This document shows positions 1-9,362 of a DNA stretch of 64,000 nt, in pieces (the first letter of the stretch is position 1; each line of letters starts with the position of its first letter). Location of the stretch: the NCBI GenBank assembly GCA_022478985.1, contig JAKSZP010014469.1, positions 186,001 to 250,000 on the forward strand. Reading direction: 5' to 3'. Under the pieces are notes generated by a model. The model saw only the letters and a program-made list of their open reading frames with translations, was not told the DNA's origin and did not search any database. The translations under genes and the position numbers were made by a program. The DNA comes from Massospora cicadina. Taxonomy: Eukaryota; Entomophthoromycota; Entomophthoromycetes; Entomophthorales; Entomophthoraceae.

Positions 1-400
1 TTACAAGCAGCCCTTTGGGCCTATTTCTTTTTGCACCAAATGATGTCTTCCATGTTTGTGACAGAAATTACTACCTCTCAAATAGTAAATAAATTGAAAA
101 TCTTGGGAGCAACCTTCAATACCCCAAACAGAAGGTTCAAAACCAATCCAGTATGCAATTATAATCCCTTTAAGGGGAATGAAGGTGCTAAAGAGACAAA
201 CAACTGAACCATGCCAGGAAATAAGCCCAAAGAATTCAGATGGATGAATAAGAATGAAAAGGTCTGCACCAATGTTGAGGGAAGGAACATTTCGCTGTGC
301 ACTGCAAGAAGCTGACGGATAATTCAACGTGGTCCAAGTGAAAGAAACTGCTTCCTCAAAGGAATCAGGAAAAGGGCCCACGGCCTAGACAGGAAACAGT
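1..400. other. Unassigned left edge, upstream part of element A
   Basis: I recognise no domain here. The minus strand is open for about 126 codons but that translation looks like no known protein. The plus strand is also nearly open and runs into the gag-protease linker of element A, so this is most likely decayed gag sequence of A whose 5' LTR lies outside the window. Confidence 0.3.
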
Positions 401-760
401 CTAGAGCTGTGGAGAAGCCTGTTCCTCCCAATATCATAAATGAGGAAATTGACATCAGTAATTTGTTCATGGATGAAGACATATAGGATCAACTGTATCA
501 AGTGGTCAATTTGGAAGTAAATGCAATGACAAGATCCAGGGTGAAGTGAATTGACCCCGGGATTATCAAAGAAGTCTCCCGGACATATGCCCTACAACTG
601 GCAGACAAGATTTGAGCTGCCAAATATCCTGATGAATTGTCCAAAGTCCGATTAAATGAGGCAAATTTTGTCAATCCCCCTCAGCGTGATAAAGGAATTA
701 TTTCCTGATTTATTGGCGCAAATCATTCACACCCTCAATTCAGCTCATAATGCCACTATA
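401..760 (+). pseudogene. Element A gag-protease linker remnant
   Basis: The plus-strand translation, with several stops, gives a charged stretch ending in LNSAHNAT and SECTYIDIQV just before the protease. Element B has the matching LNSQYSSYSECTYCDIF at its own gag-protease junction (about 4595-4640). The match in order and wording shows this is the same polyprotein region of a related older copy. No zinc knuckle of A is visible, and the rest of gag has decayed beyond recognition or lies left of the window. Confidence 0.5.
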
Positions 761-1141
761 CACTCAGTAAGCACTATCTTGCAATAATCTGAGTGTACAT
801 ATATAGATATACAAGTGAATCAAATATGGGTGAGGGCGATTGTTGACAGAGGAGTGCCCATCAACATTGTCTTTACCAGGCTAGTAAAGAGGATGAAGAT
901 CTCGCATGACTTGGAACACAAGAAGGAGTATGGCACATCTGGGCTGAATACCACCATCTCATATAGAGCGTATAGCACTTTGCCACTGCGCTTCAGATCC
1001 TTGGTGGGATTTGCACCAGCAATAGTTTTGGCCAACCAAAACTATGACATTCTGATTGGGATGGAATTTCTATGCAAGTACAGATTTAAATGTAACTTTG
1101 AGGATAATATGTTGACTATATTGGGTCAGACGTTACCATAA
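761..1141 (+). pseudogene. Element A retropepsin (protease) remnant
   Basis: This is a retropepsin-like aspartic protease segment of a Ty3/Gypsy pol, which in an active element cleaves the Gag-Pol polyprotein inside the particle. The open frame 815-1141 reads RAIVDRGVPINIVF, then a middle section, then a C-terminal NYDILIGMEFL hydrophobic-Gly motif. It aligns along its length with the element B protease, which has IIDTGTPVNIVS and NYNLLIGTAFL. The catalytic Asp-Thr-Gly is Asp-Arg-Gly here, so this copy should be inactive. It is followed by stops and then the dUTPase-like segment of A. The fold is seen from motif order only. Confidence 0.75.
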
Positions 1142-1289
1142 ATCTATCAGAAGGATGTAGAAGCTCTGCTAATTAGAGAATCAACTTAATCAAACTGATA
1201 TACAATGATGGCATTGTCCTGATTTGATACCAATTAGTTGGTCAGAAGCGATGAGAAATGCCAATGGAAATCCTAGAAAATTGGAGAAT

Positions 1290-1560
1290 TCCACTGAGGA
1301 TCAAGAATAAGAAAATTCATACCGCTGTGATCACAGATGATAGTCAACACGGGGTTGACATTGGAGATACCTGAGCTGCTGTATGGGAGGTCAGAAGCCC
1401 TTGGAAGAAGTCTATAGTAGAGCCTTTGGTGGCTCCTGAAATAATAATGCTGGGCCATGGGGAAATTCAAATTCTCCTGGTGAATTTAAGTGAAAAATCA
1501 TTTAAGATCAGGAAGAATCAGATCATCGCATTTTTTTATCTAATCCTGATGGCTAAATTG
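1290..1560 (+). pseudogene. dUTPase-like domain between protease and RT, element A
   Basis: Between protease and RT, A carries a segment that resembles trimeric dUTPases. One frame gives LTLEIPELLYGRSEALGRSL, like the family's IPxGxYGRVxPRSGL stretch. After a frameshift comes GHGEIQILLVNLSEKSFKI, like GEVKVLLxNxSxxxFxIKKG, then NQIIAFFYL in the place of DRIAQLI. The catalytic Asp of the GVIDxxY motif is not present. Element B has the same arrangement (5227-5499), and F and G have related segments. I infer a degenerate dUTPase module; another beta-rich linker of the same shape is possible. Confidence 0.5.
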
Positions 1561-1599
1561 AGAAAATTCCACAATTTTGGAACTTTTGATGATATGGGA

Positions 1600-2138
1600 T
1601 TACTGGCAGAGGTAACCAAGAGTATCAACCTATTTGTTGATCGAGAACAACTTGCATATCTGATGGAAGGCCAGCAAGAGAAGGTGCTCAAATTGTTCAA
1701 AAAGTATTGGGAAGTATTTCTCTGGATGACCACAATTTAGGATGTGCAAGAGATGTGATCCACAAGGTCGACACCAGGGAAAATTTACCATTCAGGATGA
1801 GACTGATTCAACGATTGAAAGTGGCTGAAGTGGTAGTGGAAGATGAAATTAGCAAACTAGTGAAACATGGGCTTCTAGTTCCATCATTGAGTTCCTGAGC
1901 AAGTCCAATTCTAATCATGAAGAAAAAGGATGGCTCCAATTGGGTAGTGATTAACTACTGAAAGTTAAATATGATTATGAAGAAGGATTTTTATCCCCTA
2001 TCAAGAATTGATGATGCACTAGATTGATTGGGAGAAGCAAAGTATTTCTTCACAAAGGATCTGATCTCAGGATATTGGTAAATTGATTTTCCAAAAGAAG
2101 AACAAGATAAATGTGTGATTATTACCATGCAGGGGCTA
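1600..2138 (+). pseudogene. Element A reverse transcriptase, N-terminal part (split by element B)
   Basis: The segment starts with the linker DREQLAYLMEGQQEKVLKLF and the pre-RT sequence, then shows RT fingers/palm: SPILIMKKKDGSNWVVINY, KLNMIMKKDFYPL, RIDDALD and the motif-A region FTKDLISGYW, whose Asp is a polymerase metal ligand. Stops interrupt it several times. The frame ends in CVIITMQGL at the GGCTA target site where element B starts. The missing continuation (YQLMRMHKGLCNAPATF) follows B at 9919, so the two pieces once formed one RT domain of a Ty3/Gypsy element. Confidence 0.85.
2134..2138. repeat. Left target site duplication of element B (GGCTA)
   Basis: GGCTA here is repeated exactly at 9919-9923, directly outside the two LTR ends. 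Joining the flanks through one copy restores the RT codons of element A. Five base pairs is the usual duplication size for Ty3/Gypsy integrases. Confidence 0.9.
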
Positions 2139-2685
2139 TGTCATGATTCTGATATGACTGGACAATAATTGTGGGACAGCTAGGGCGGAATCCTTCGAAA
2201 ATGATACTAGTTATTATTATTCGAGTGCCTTGAGATGAGGCAATATTGGGATATAACAATTTTTATTGGATTGCCTCTATATAAGACGATAAGGCGATGT
2301 TGACATTCAATGAATACAAAGTAAATCGCCTACAATTAGGGCAACAGAGGATTAAAGAATAACAAGCTGATTTTGAGGAGAATTGGTGGAATAGAAAAGC
2401 ACAAGCCATGAGAGCAGTATCGCCTGAAGCCACTGTATATAAGTGAGATGAGCGATTGAGAGAGGTAGGTTGTTAATAGTAGAGAAGAAATTGGGACAGT
2501 GAAAGGTCGCTGTATTTACTAAAAATAAATGAAGAATCGATTGGGGCAATTGCTCCCATTTTTAAATATATTTTCAAGTGTGTCCAAAGGACCAAAGATC
2601 TCCACATCATCTGTCTGTTGCTCAGTTGGTTCAATCTGTATGAACAACATGACGGATCCTAACAATACCATCCAAATTTATAACA
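2139..2685 (+). repeat. 5' LTR of element B
   Basis: Starts TGTCATGATTC and ends TTTATAACA, and is repeated at 9363-9918. Shared blocks include AATTGTGGGACAG, the GAGGCAATATTG region, GCCATGAGAGCAGTATC and GGTCGCTGTATTTAC. It contains TATATAAG and AAATAAATGA motifs that could serve as promoter and poly-A signals. Reverse-complement relatives are the LTR of element C (54538-55129) and probably the decayed repeat near 36.7 kb. Confidence 0.9.
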
Positions 2686-2686
2686 G

Positions 2687-2706
2687 TGGTGCTCACTACA
2701 GGGGGC
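2687..2706 (+). other. Primer-binding-like site of element B
   Basis: One base after the LTR the sequence reads TGGTGCTCACTACAGGGG. It starts with TGG, as expected for pairing with a tRNA CCA end. Element J has TGGTGCTAACTACAGGGG at the same place and element F has TGGTGCTCCC on the minus strand, so the site is conserved in the lineage. The primer tRNA was not identified. Confidence 0.6.
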
Positions 2707-2739
2707 CCATTAATCAACCACCTAACACTCCAGAACACC

Positions 2740-4320
2740 AGTCGCCAGCCATGCCTTACACAAGCTGTGTTGCTGGGGAATCTTCACAGAACTCTCACCA
2801 GCTGGATATGAGGAACTCAAACATACCTTATTAGCGGTGCTCAAAAACCAAGATGAACTTCTTTAAGAACGAGATGCTGTCATGCACCAACTTGATAGTA
2901 ATTTTAGCCAAATGCAAAACTGGAGCAACAAAACGAAGAACTCGCCAACCAATTGAATGATACCACTGTATGGCTGCAGTGCACATAACAAAGATTGACC
3001 AATTACTCTCAGTCTTCTCACTGGGACAAGGATGACCATCAAGATGGGGCATCATACAAGGAAGGATATGACGCTGTTGGATCTACTACACCCAGGATGG
3101 TAGTACTGGATACGAATACAAGTCAGAACGACACTTCCCTCAAGTAATGGCGGTACTGCCCATGGCAGAAGGTCACACTGCCCCTGAAGCGGCGGATATC
3201 CCAACTTCCGCTAATCCAGCTCCTCATCAAGAAACCGCTTTTGGATCTCGAACCATTCCTCAGTATGGCTCAAGACCCATGAATGGGATGAGGAGGTTAA
3301 TATCAAAAAATTAACTCCATTTGACTGCAATGGGAACATTTATGGTTTTTTCAAACGGTTTGAGTTTGCAATGGAAGGCGCATCTGATAGAAGGAAGGAT
3401 AAAGTTGTTAATATTTTCCTTGGACATCAGAAGCGCTGATCAGGTCACCTGTTACCTCCCAAGTAGCTCTGTCACCTATAAGGATGTAAAGGATACCATA
3501 CTCCTTCTGTTTGGGGGTACTTCAAAGATGTTGCAGCAAAAAGCAGAATTCTTAACAATCAAATTTCTGTTGAAATAAGACTCTCCTAGAGTTCGCTGAT
3601 TGATTCACAATAGAAGCCCATGTGCTGATTGGAGCTGAGTACTTAGCAGAAGCTGACGTGTGCATTGCCATAACCTCCGCTGTAAAGCCATATTGCGAAC
3701 TTCATAATGTCATTTTGCTTCTTCTGGATGATGACGTACCTCTGCTCAAGATTGTACAGTTTTTGCGTCATGTATCCCCTAACTTTCCGCCACCAAGTAT
3801 GGAATGAAAGACTACTGCTGCTACTGCACCCTCTTATTCAGGAGAAAACTCTCGTCTGACTCCAGATCTGATTAGTAATTCTCAGCCTTTCTATAACTCT
3901 GCACCTCATCCTCAGCTGAATTATACTCAACAGTTCAATCAGCAACAATGGGCTGGCCATAAAAACTGTCAGCAACCCAGTTATTGACCAGGACCTAGCT
4001 GTGCCAACCGTCAACAATCAGCTTATCAAACTGGGGATGGTTACACTGAATGACCCCAAACTTAATGGCTTGAACCCTCTTATGATAATCATGGACGTGG
4101 TTCTTATGGGGTTAACTGCTATGAATGCGGTCGCCCTGGTCATTTGGCAAAATTCTGCCATAACTGTTGTGTGAACTACGTACACCAAGATCAATAGTAT
4201 CAGGGAAAAGATGGAGCGGTTTAGAGGTAGGACCCTCTATCTCCATGATACCAACTCAAAACATCCCCAAATCAATAGCAGTATACCCTACGGAAGTCTC
4301 TCAGTAAAATGACGGACTTT
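2740..4320 (+). pseudogene. Element B gag remnant
   Basis: Gag builds the retrotransposon particle and binds RNA. The region has a Gln/Asn-rich start, a likely coiled-coil (ELKHTLLAVLKNQDELL then a stop and ERDAVMHQLD), a capsid-like stretch (KLTPFDCNGNIYGFFKRFEF at about 3312, then VTYKDVKDTILLLFGG after a frameshift), a stretch at 3622-3807, a Gln/Asn/Tyr-rich linker and a zinc knuckle at 4117-4158. Several stops and at least one frameshift break it. Element J carries the same capsid-like stretch (FKRLKFAMKGASD, about 22950-23110). The start codon cannot be fixed. Confidence 0.75.
4117..4158 (+). other. Intact CCHC zinc knuckle in element B gag
   Basis: The codons read CYECGRPGHLAKFC, an exact CX2CX4HX4C nucleocapsid zinc knuckle with all four metal ligands. 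It marks the nucleocapsid end of Gag just upstream of the protease and is one of the best preserved motifs of this element. Confidence 0.92.
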
Positions 4321-4559
4321 TATATCAGCAGCCAGTTAGTGGAGTGAACGTAGTAACCCAAGCTCAAGCTAAGGTGGTGGCAGAAGAGGAGTCCCCGAAC
4401 AATCAAAGCCATATGCCTGTCAAATGCTTGACCAAGCTTCCTTGAAAAATTATATTCTGCCATGGATGCGCCAATTCTGAAAGGAGTAAACGTTGTCCTT
4501 CTAGTAGATGCCATTGTCAAAGAATACCCCCAAGTTGGTGAGGGGATAATGAGTTTTCT

Positions 4560-5040
4560 TGAAGAAAGAGAGCCTGTAAATGTTCATGTATTAAACAGTC
4601 AATATTCTTCTTATTCTGAGTGTACATACTGTGATATTTTTGTAGCAAAAAAAGTTCGCACTATAATAGATACTGGTACTCCAGTCAACATAGTTTCCAC
4701 TAAATTGATGGCAAAATTGACATTGAAACCTGATGTGGGCCATCAAATAATGTACAAAACTGCTGGAGCAGTAAGCACCAACTCTGAGGGTGCTTACAGT
4801 GCGCTACCTCTGCACTTTGGGTCCATTGTCATTGTAGCCCTGGCAATTGTGCTGCCAAACAGAAACTACAACCTGTTAATTGGGACCGCTTTCCTGCGCC
4901 ATTTTGGGGCTGTCATTAATATGATGGAGGAGACCCTAGCCATTCTGGGTCAGCGGATCCCAATTTACTTTACCACTAGCGGAGTACTGAAGGATCCAGT
5001 GCATATGAGCCATATCAACCTTGCCTATAGGATGGGATGA
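4560..5040 (+). pseudogene. Element B retropepsin (protease)
   Basis: The open frame 4462-5040 contains a full retropepsin-like protease: TIIDTGTPVNIVS with the catalytic Asp-Thr-Gly at 4669-4677, a flap/middle section with GAYSALPLHFGS, and the second psi-loop motif NYNLLIGTAFL. This protease would mature the Gag-Pol polyprotein. It is the least damaged protease of the A/B/F family here, with the active-site triad present. The frame stops at 5038-5040, just before the poly-A tract. Whether protease was once fused to the downstream RT cannot be told because the microsatellite sits at the junction. Confidence 0.88.

Positions 5041-5043
<3 letters not shown>

Positions 5044-5132
<89 letters not shown>
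5044..5132. repeat. Poly-A homopolymer of 89 bases
   Basis: An uninterrupted run of A in the given sequence, located inside the pol region between protease and the dUTPase-like domain of element B. It creates long artificial Lys and Phe ORFs on the two strands. Its exact length may be affected by sequencing or assembly. Confidence 0.98.
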
Positions 5133-5134
<2 letters not shown>

Positions 5135-5153
5135 ACACACACACACACACACC
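5133..5153. repeat. CA dinucleotide microsatellite
   Basis: About nine CA units directly follow the poly-A run, bordered by CC on both sides. Together with the poly-A it forms a compound microsatellite of about 110 bp within element B. Confidence 0.95.
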
Positions 5154-5226
5154 AGTTCGCTTCACCAACTAAAGTGCAAGACTCAGCCCCTTCCCCAGCA
5201 GATATACAAATATCAAGGGATACCTC

Positions 5227-5520
5227 TTTTGAATGGCAGGGCCCATATCTATACCTTCTGGCCATCAAGTCCTAGTGAAATCTGAGTTAGAGGTGGTAGT
5301 TCCTAGTGGTTTATATGGGGAAGTCATTGGGCTCTATCATCAAACATGGTTTGAGCCGCATGTGGCTCCAGGGATTATACTTCTGGGACATGGGGAGGTT
5401 AAGGTTTTGTTAGCAAACCTCCATAGCAAACCAATGCAAATCCATCAACACCAAATTGTAGTGCATTTACATCTGATTCCAATAGATGAGGTCCATTAGG
5501 TTCATGATCTTGGGTCGTTG
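5227..5520 (+). pseudogene. dUTPase-like domain between protease and RT, element B
   Basis: The frame 5233-5499 reads ISIPSGHQVLVKSELEVVV, VPSGLYGEVIGLYHQTW, then GIILLGHGEVKVLLANLHSK, PMQIHQHQIVVHLHLIPI. This follows the trimeric dUTPase order: a strand before TDxxxxIPxGxYGRV, then PRSGL, then GVIDxDYRGEVKVLLxN, then IKKGDRIAQLI. GLYHQTW replaces PRSGL and the Asp of GVIDxDY is missing, so catalysis (dUTP to dUMP and pyrophosphate) is unlikely. The copies in A, F and G suggest the module belongs to the family. Family assignment is from motif order only; a structure-based comparison would decide it. Confidence 0.6.
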
Positions 5521-5637
5521 GATGAATTTGGTCTACCTGCTGAAACACCTGCCAACATACTAATGGTGGTACCACGGAGTAATTTAATAGAACTATCAGT
5601 GTTAAGTTTTCAGCTGATGGTGCAAGCTAAAATAACT

Positions 5638-6736
5638 TAACAATGAAATTGAGGATATAAATTCACTTTTCAAATGACATTCCTGCTCATAATCGGGAAT
5701 TAGATTCTCCAATAATCCTTGATAATAGCCAAGTAACGCTGGTACGCTCACCGTTAAGTCTACTGGCACCAACAAATACAAGACCTTCTGTCTTCATACA
5801 AAATCAGGAAATTATTACTCTATAATCAGGACTACTTCTCTGGCAGGCAACTCTGTACTTCTCTTTGTGAAGAATAAACACACACAGCTATCTGATATAG
5901 ATGTAACAGCAACAGATACAAATATCAGACAGATTACAGATGGATAAAGATTAATAAACTAAGTGACATTAGTTATTAAAGATCAATAAGATATTAAATG
6001 ATTATTAATTGATGTTTTATTAATTGTCCAGGCGCCAGTATTATATACCTCTCAGGCATCTCCTGGCAAAACTCATCTATTAGATGAGTTCATTCATATT
6101 ATGCTAATCCTCTGCTGGTCATGGCAATAGTTTGAAAAATCCCCAAGTCAATTTGGCCATGAATTGACTAATAATAATCGTTTCAGCCCAATTGAAGGCA
6201 ATTTTACTTTCATAATTGGGACAATTTTGGGTTTTGAACTCAACATCAAAATCTTCCCAATTAGAGCTATGTCATAACTTAACGTCTAACAATAAATGGG
6301 GAATAAAACATATATGATCATAAAAGATGACGCACCCCAATCTGGGACGTTGGCAGGCCTCTCAATAGCACTAAGTATGCCCATATGTGAGATGTCTATT
6401 TTTAAGTGCTTAATTATCAATTTCATTAATTGAACCCAACTTCTGCCTTAATGCATTAAGAATAATGCATCAGTTTAGGAGGTGCAATTTAGTTAATGCC
6501 ATGGGACCACCTTGCACCCAAGTGGACCCATAATTGGCCATAATATAATTATATCATAGCTATTATTAGCTATGATAATTGGGACGATTTAAGTGCAATT
6601 GAGGTGATTTTGGAATGAATTTAGATATGCAGATAAATCGGGAAAGATCAAAGGATCCATCAATGGGATTAATCTATTAGCATTGATGGTTTTCTCAAAT
6701 GGTTTATTTTTGAGTCAACCATTAAAATCTAACAAT
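5638..6736. mobile_element. About 1.09-kb insertion of unknown type in element B pol, 7-bp direct repeats
   Basis: The protein-level match of B to A stops at about 5637 (QLMVQA) and resumes at about 6737 (QSEEQKDQTIALFQKY). The 1085 bp between are bounded by TAACAAT at 5638-5644 and 6730-6736. The insert is AT-rich and non-coding, with a TATATACC motif and several AATAAA-like motifs, as in an LTR. It starts with TG (5644) but does not end in CA. I see no terminal inverted repeats. A solo LTR or a small non-autonomous element are the likeliest explanations. Confidence 0.6.
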
Positions 6737-7490
6737 CAGAAGAACAAAAAGACCAAACAATAGCTTTATTTCAGAAGTATAAGAGGATTTTTGCTGTTGA
6801 CAATTATGACTTAGGGTGTGCTCAGGGGTGGTCCATCAATTAGACACAGGAGATCATCCTCCTATAAGGTCCTGGCTGATCCGCTTATTACAGGCAGAAG
6901 AAGTTGTTACTGATGAAATTGGTAAGTTGCTAGAGCAAGGGATGCTTGAGCCATCTAAAAGCCCATGGGCTTAGCCTGTTCTAATTATAAAAAGAAGGAT
7001 GGCACCAGCCACGTGTTAATAGACTACCAGAAGCTCAACTGTATTACAAAAAAGGATTTGTACCCTTTGCCAAGAATTAATGATGCTTTTGACCAATTAG
7101 GGGGAACCCATTATTTTTCTGCAATGGATTTGATATCAGGTTACTGGCAAATCAAGTTACCCCTAGTGGAACAGAAAAAATGCGCTGTAATCACTTCCAA
7201 AGGCCTTTTTAAACCAACGCGGATTCCTCAAGGGCTGTGAAATGCCTCAGCTACATTTCAGCTTGTCATGGATACTATTCTTGGTGACCTGAAAATTTCA
7301 TGCATCCTTGTATACCTCGACAATATTAATGTTTTCTCTCAAACCTTTTTGGAGCATCTCAAACACCTAGAAACAGTATTCCACCATCTGGCTGAGGTGA
7401 ACATTAAAATTAAACCTGAAAATGTAACTCTTCAAAGATCAGCTGGAATACCTGTGGTTTGTGGTAGACTCTAAATGGCTGAAACCACAG
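6737..7490 (+). pseudogene. Element B reverse transcriptase
   Basis: The RT of this Ty3/Gypsy element copies its RNA into DNA inside the particle. Visible in order: QKYKRIFAVDNYDLGCAQ linker, EIGKLLEQGMLEPSKSPW, KKDGTSHVLIDYQKLN, YPLPRINDAFDQLGG, motif A SAMDLISGYW, KCAVITSKGLFKPTRIPQGL followed by a TGA at 7238-7240, NASATFQLVMDTILGDL, and the active-site motif VYLDNINVF at 7310-7336. The second active-site Asp is Asn (YLDN, 7313-7324). Then comes the palm/thumb stretch HLAEVNIKIKPENVTL. Stops and shifts show it is dead. Confidence 0.9.
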
Positions 7491-8095
7491 CCAGCTAAGG
7501 TGGAGGCCATCAGCAAAATGTCTACTCCAAATAGTAAGTGTGACATACAGGTATTTTTGGAAATGGTCAGTTACTACTGGTTTCTATCCCTAATTTTAGC
7601 TGTATTGGGGTGCCGCTATTTGAGTTGTTAGAAAAAGATGCTGTGTTTGAATGGAAAAAATGTCATCAATTCACTTTAAATACACTCTGTATGGCGTTGG
7701 TCAGCGCACTGGTGTTATGATATCTGAACTTTGATTGGGAATTTTGTTCAGATGGATTCGTCCCTCTCCACTGTTGGGGCTGTACTTTCTCAGAAAGATG
7801 ACGAGGGAGAGGAACATCCAGTAGTGTACTGTAGTCAAAGTCTGAACTGTCATGAGTGTAATTATACTGTGACCAAGTGGGAGTGCTTAGCAGTGATCTA
7901 CGCATATAAGCAATTCAGAGTCTAACTGCATGGGGTAAAGTTTAATGTTGTAACAGATCACGCATCAATACGCTGGTTGCAGAACCTCAAAGAACCTGAA
8001 GGCCATTTGGCTTGATGGGCTCTTAAGTTGCAGGCTTAAGATTTCAAGATTCTCCATTGGCCAGTAGTAATTCATCAGAACGCTGACTGTTTATC
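7491..8095 (+). pseudogene. Element B RNase H domain
   Basis: This follows RT directly and would degrade RNA in RNA:DNA hybrids. The connection region shows AKVEAISKMSTPN and FLEMVSYY, then the RNase H core QMDSSLSTVGAVLSQKDDEG, HPVVYCSQSLNCHECNYTV, KWECLAVIYAYKQFRV, a stop, and LHGVKFNVVTDHASIRWLQN. The motifs DASxxxxGAVL, KECLAVI-like and TDHxSL-like are the usual DEDD landmarks of Ty3/Gypsy RNase H. The minus-strand copy in element C (63000-63370 joined to 56500-56580) has the same wording. Confidence 0.85.
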
Positions 8096-8139
8096 TTGAC
8101 TACTGACTATTGCGGTGACAGTGGACCCCAGCGATGTGA

Positions 8140-9268
8140 TGTACAATAAGATGCTCAGCAGAAAATATGATAACGAACCACCCCAAGTGATCAAAGTGTT
8201 AAATGAGATGCGAATGAATACCTTTGAATGGAATGGGGAACTATACAAGCAGATTGGAAATTCTACAGTGAATTTTCCGCGCCCCTCAGTATGACTGGGA
8301 ATCATTATGAGCGGGCACAAGGCAGTTGGGCATGGTGGAGTGCATATGATTATGAAGTTGTTACGCCCCCGGTACTATTGGAAAAGTAGGAGCTTCAATG
8401 TGCTCAAAACTATTTCCTGTTGCCATCAGTGCCAATTGGAGAAGCCATTTTGCTGTATGACGTCATATTGGTTAGTGAAACCATATTTTGCTTGGAACAT
8501 GGTTTCCCTTGATGTCGTTGGCCCCTTTCCAACAGGAGCCAACTAGTGTAAGTACATTCTTGTGGCTATCAACCACTTGACCCAGTGGGTTGAAGTGAGG
8601 GTGATATGAGACTTGAGGGTGGTTATGGTGGCCAGGTTCGTGATGGAATGCATTATTCAGTGACATGGCTGCCCTCAGTTTATTCTCACTGACAACGGAA
8701 CCAACTTCACCTCACACATCCTACCCAAACTGAATGAGCTTATGGGAATCCATGAGGTTCTGATGACCCCAAAAACCCTGAATCCAATGGAATGGTTGAA
8801 CGGGTGAATGAAACTCTGGTGAACATACTACAGAAATCAGTAACGGATTGACCTTCTGATTGGAGAACTCTCCTTTCCACTGCCGTGCTTGCCTATAACA
8901 AAAGCTACTGTCACACCATGGGGAAGAGTCCCTTCCAACTACTAAATGGCCAACGCTCGGCTCTTCCAGCATTACTTTATTTGTGTGTAGAAGACACTGG
9001 TGAACTGGAACCCCACCACTATTTGCCTAACCTCGCAAACATTCTGATCAAACTGCAAGCCAAAGCATATTTCTTCAGTTTAGCCAAGAAGATCAGGAAT
9101 CAGTCTGCTGATCAGGCATGTCATAAGGGGCTGGAGCTGTTCAAGGAAGGCTATATAATTCTCTTACATGACAAACATGGATTTGGGAAGAAACACAAGC
9201 TGGCCCATATTTGGATTAGTCCGTTCAAAGTTATAGAGAAAACTGGAGTTCACGCATATACCATCTAG
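8140..9268 (+). pseudogene. Element B integrase with GPF-like module
   Basis: Integrase inserts the cDNA into the genome. The N-terminal zinc module reads GHKAVGHGGVHMIMKLLRP then YYW and CCHQCQ (HHCC). The core shows SLDVVGPFPTGA (first Asp), ILVAINHLTQWVE, QFILTDNGTNF (second Asp) and NGMVERVNETLVNILQ (Glu), spread over frames, so all three DD35E residues are still encoded. The frame 8885-9268 carries SPFQLLNGQRSALP and the C-terminal GPY/F-like stretch KLAHIWISPFKVI. No chromodomain follows. The 3' end lies about 90 bp before the purine tract. Confidence 0.9.
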
Positions 9269-9349
9269 GTCCTGCAAGTGGTCAGATCTTTAATGAGTAC
9301 ACATGAAGTTCCTCTGACCTTACAAACAATAGGATCACATTGTCCAGTC

Positions 9350-9362
9350 AAGGAGGGGGTAA
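9350..9362 (+). other. Polypurine tract of element B
   Basis: AAGGAGGGGGTAA lies immediately before the TG of the 3' LTR (9363). This is where plus-strand DNA synthesis is primed in LTR retrotransposons. Confidence 0.8.

Noticed and set aside
1..381. 126-codon minus-strand frame at the window edge
   Set aside because: No recognisable domain; it lies antisense to element A sequence and is cut by the window edge.
4936..5275. Poly-Lys and poly-Phe open frames across the poly-A tract
   Set aside because: They exist only because a homopolymer cannot contain stop codons; the flanking residues belong to the protease and dUTPase-like segments in other frames.
7666..8666. Minus-strand frames of 60-80 codons within element B
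   Set aside because: They are antisense to recognised RNase H and integrase sequence and have no independent support.
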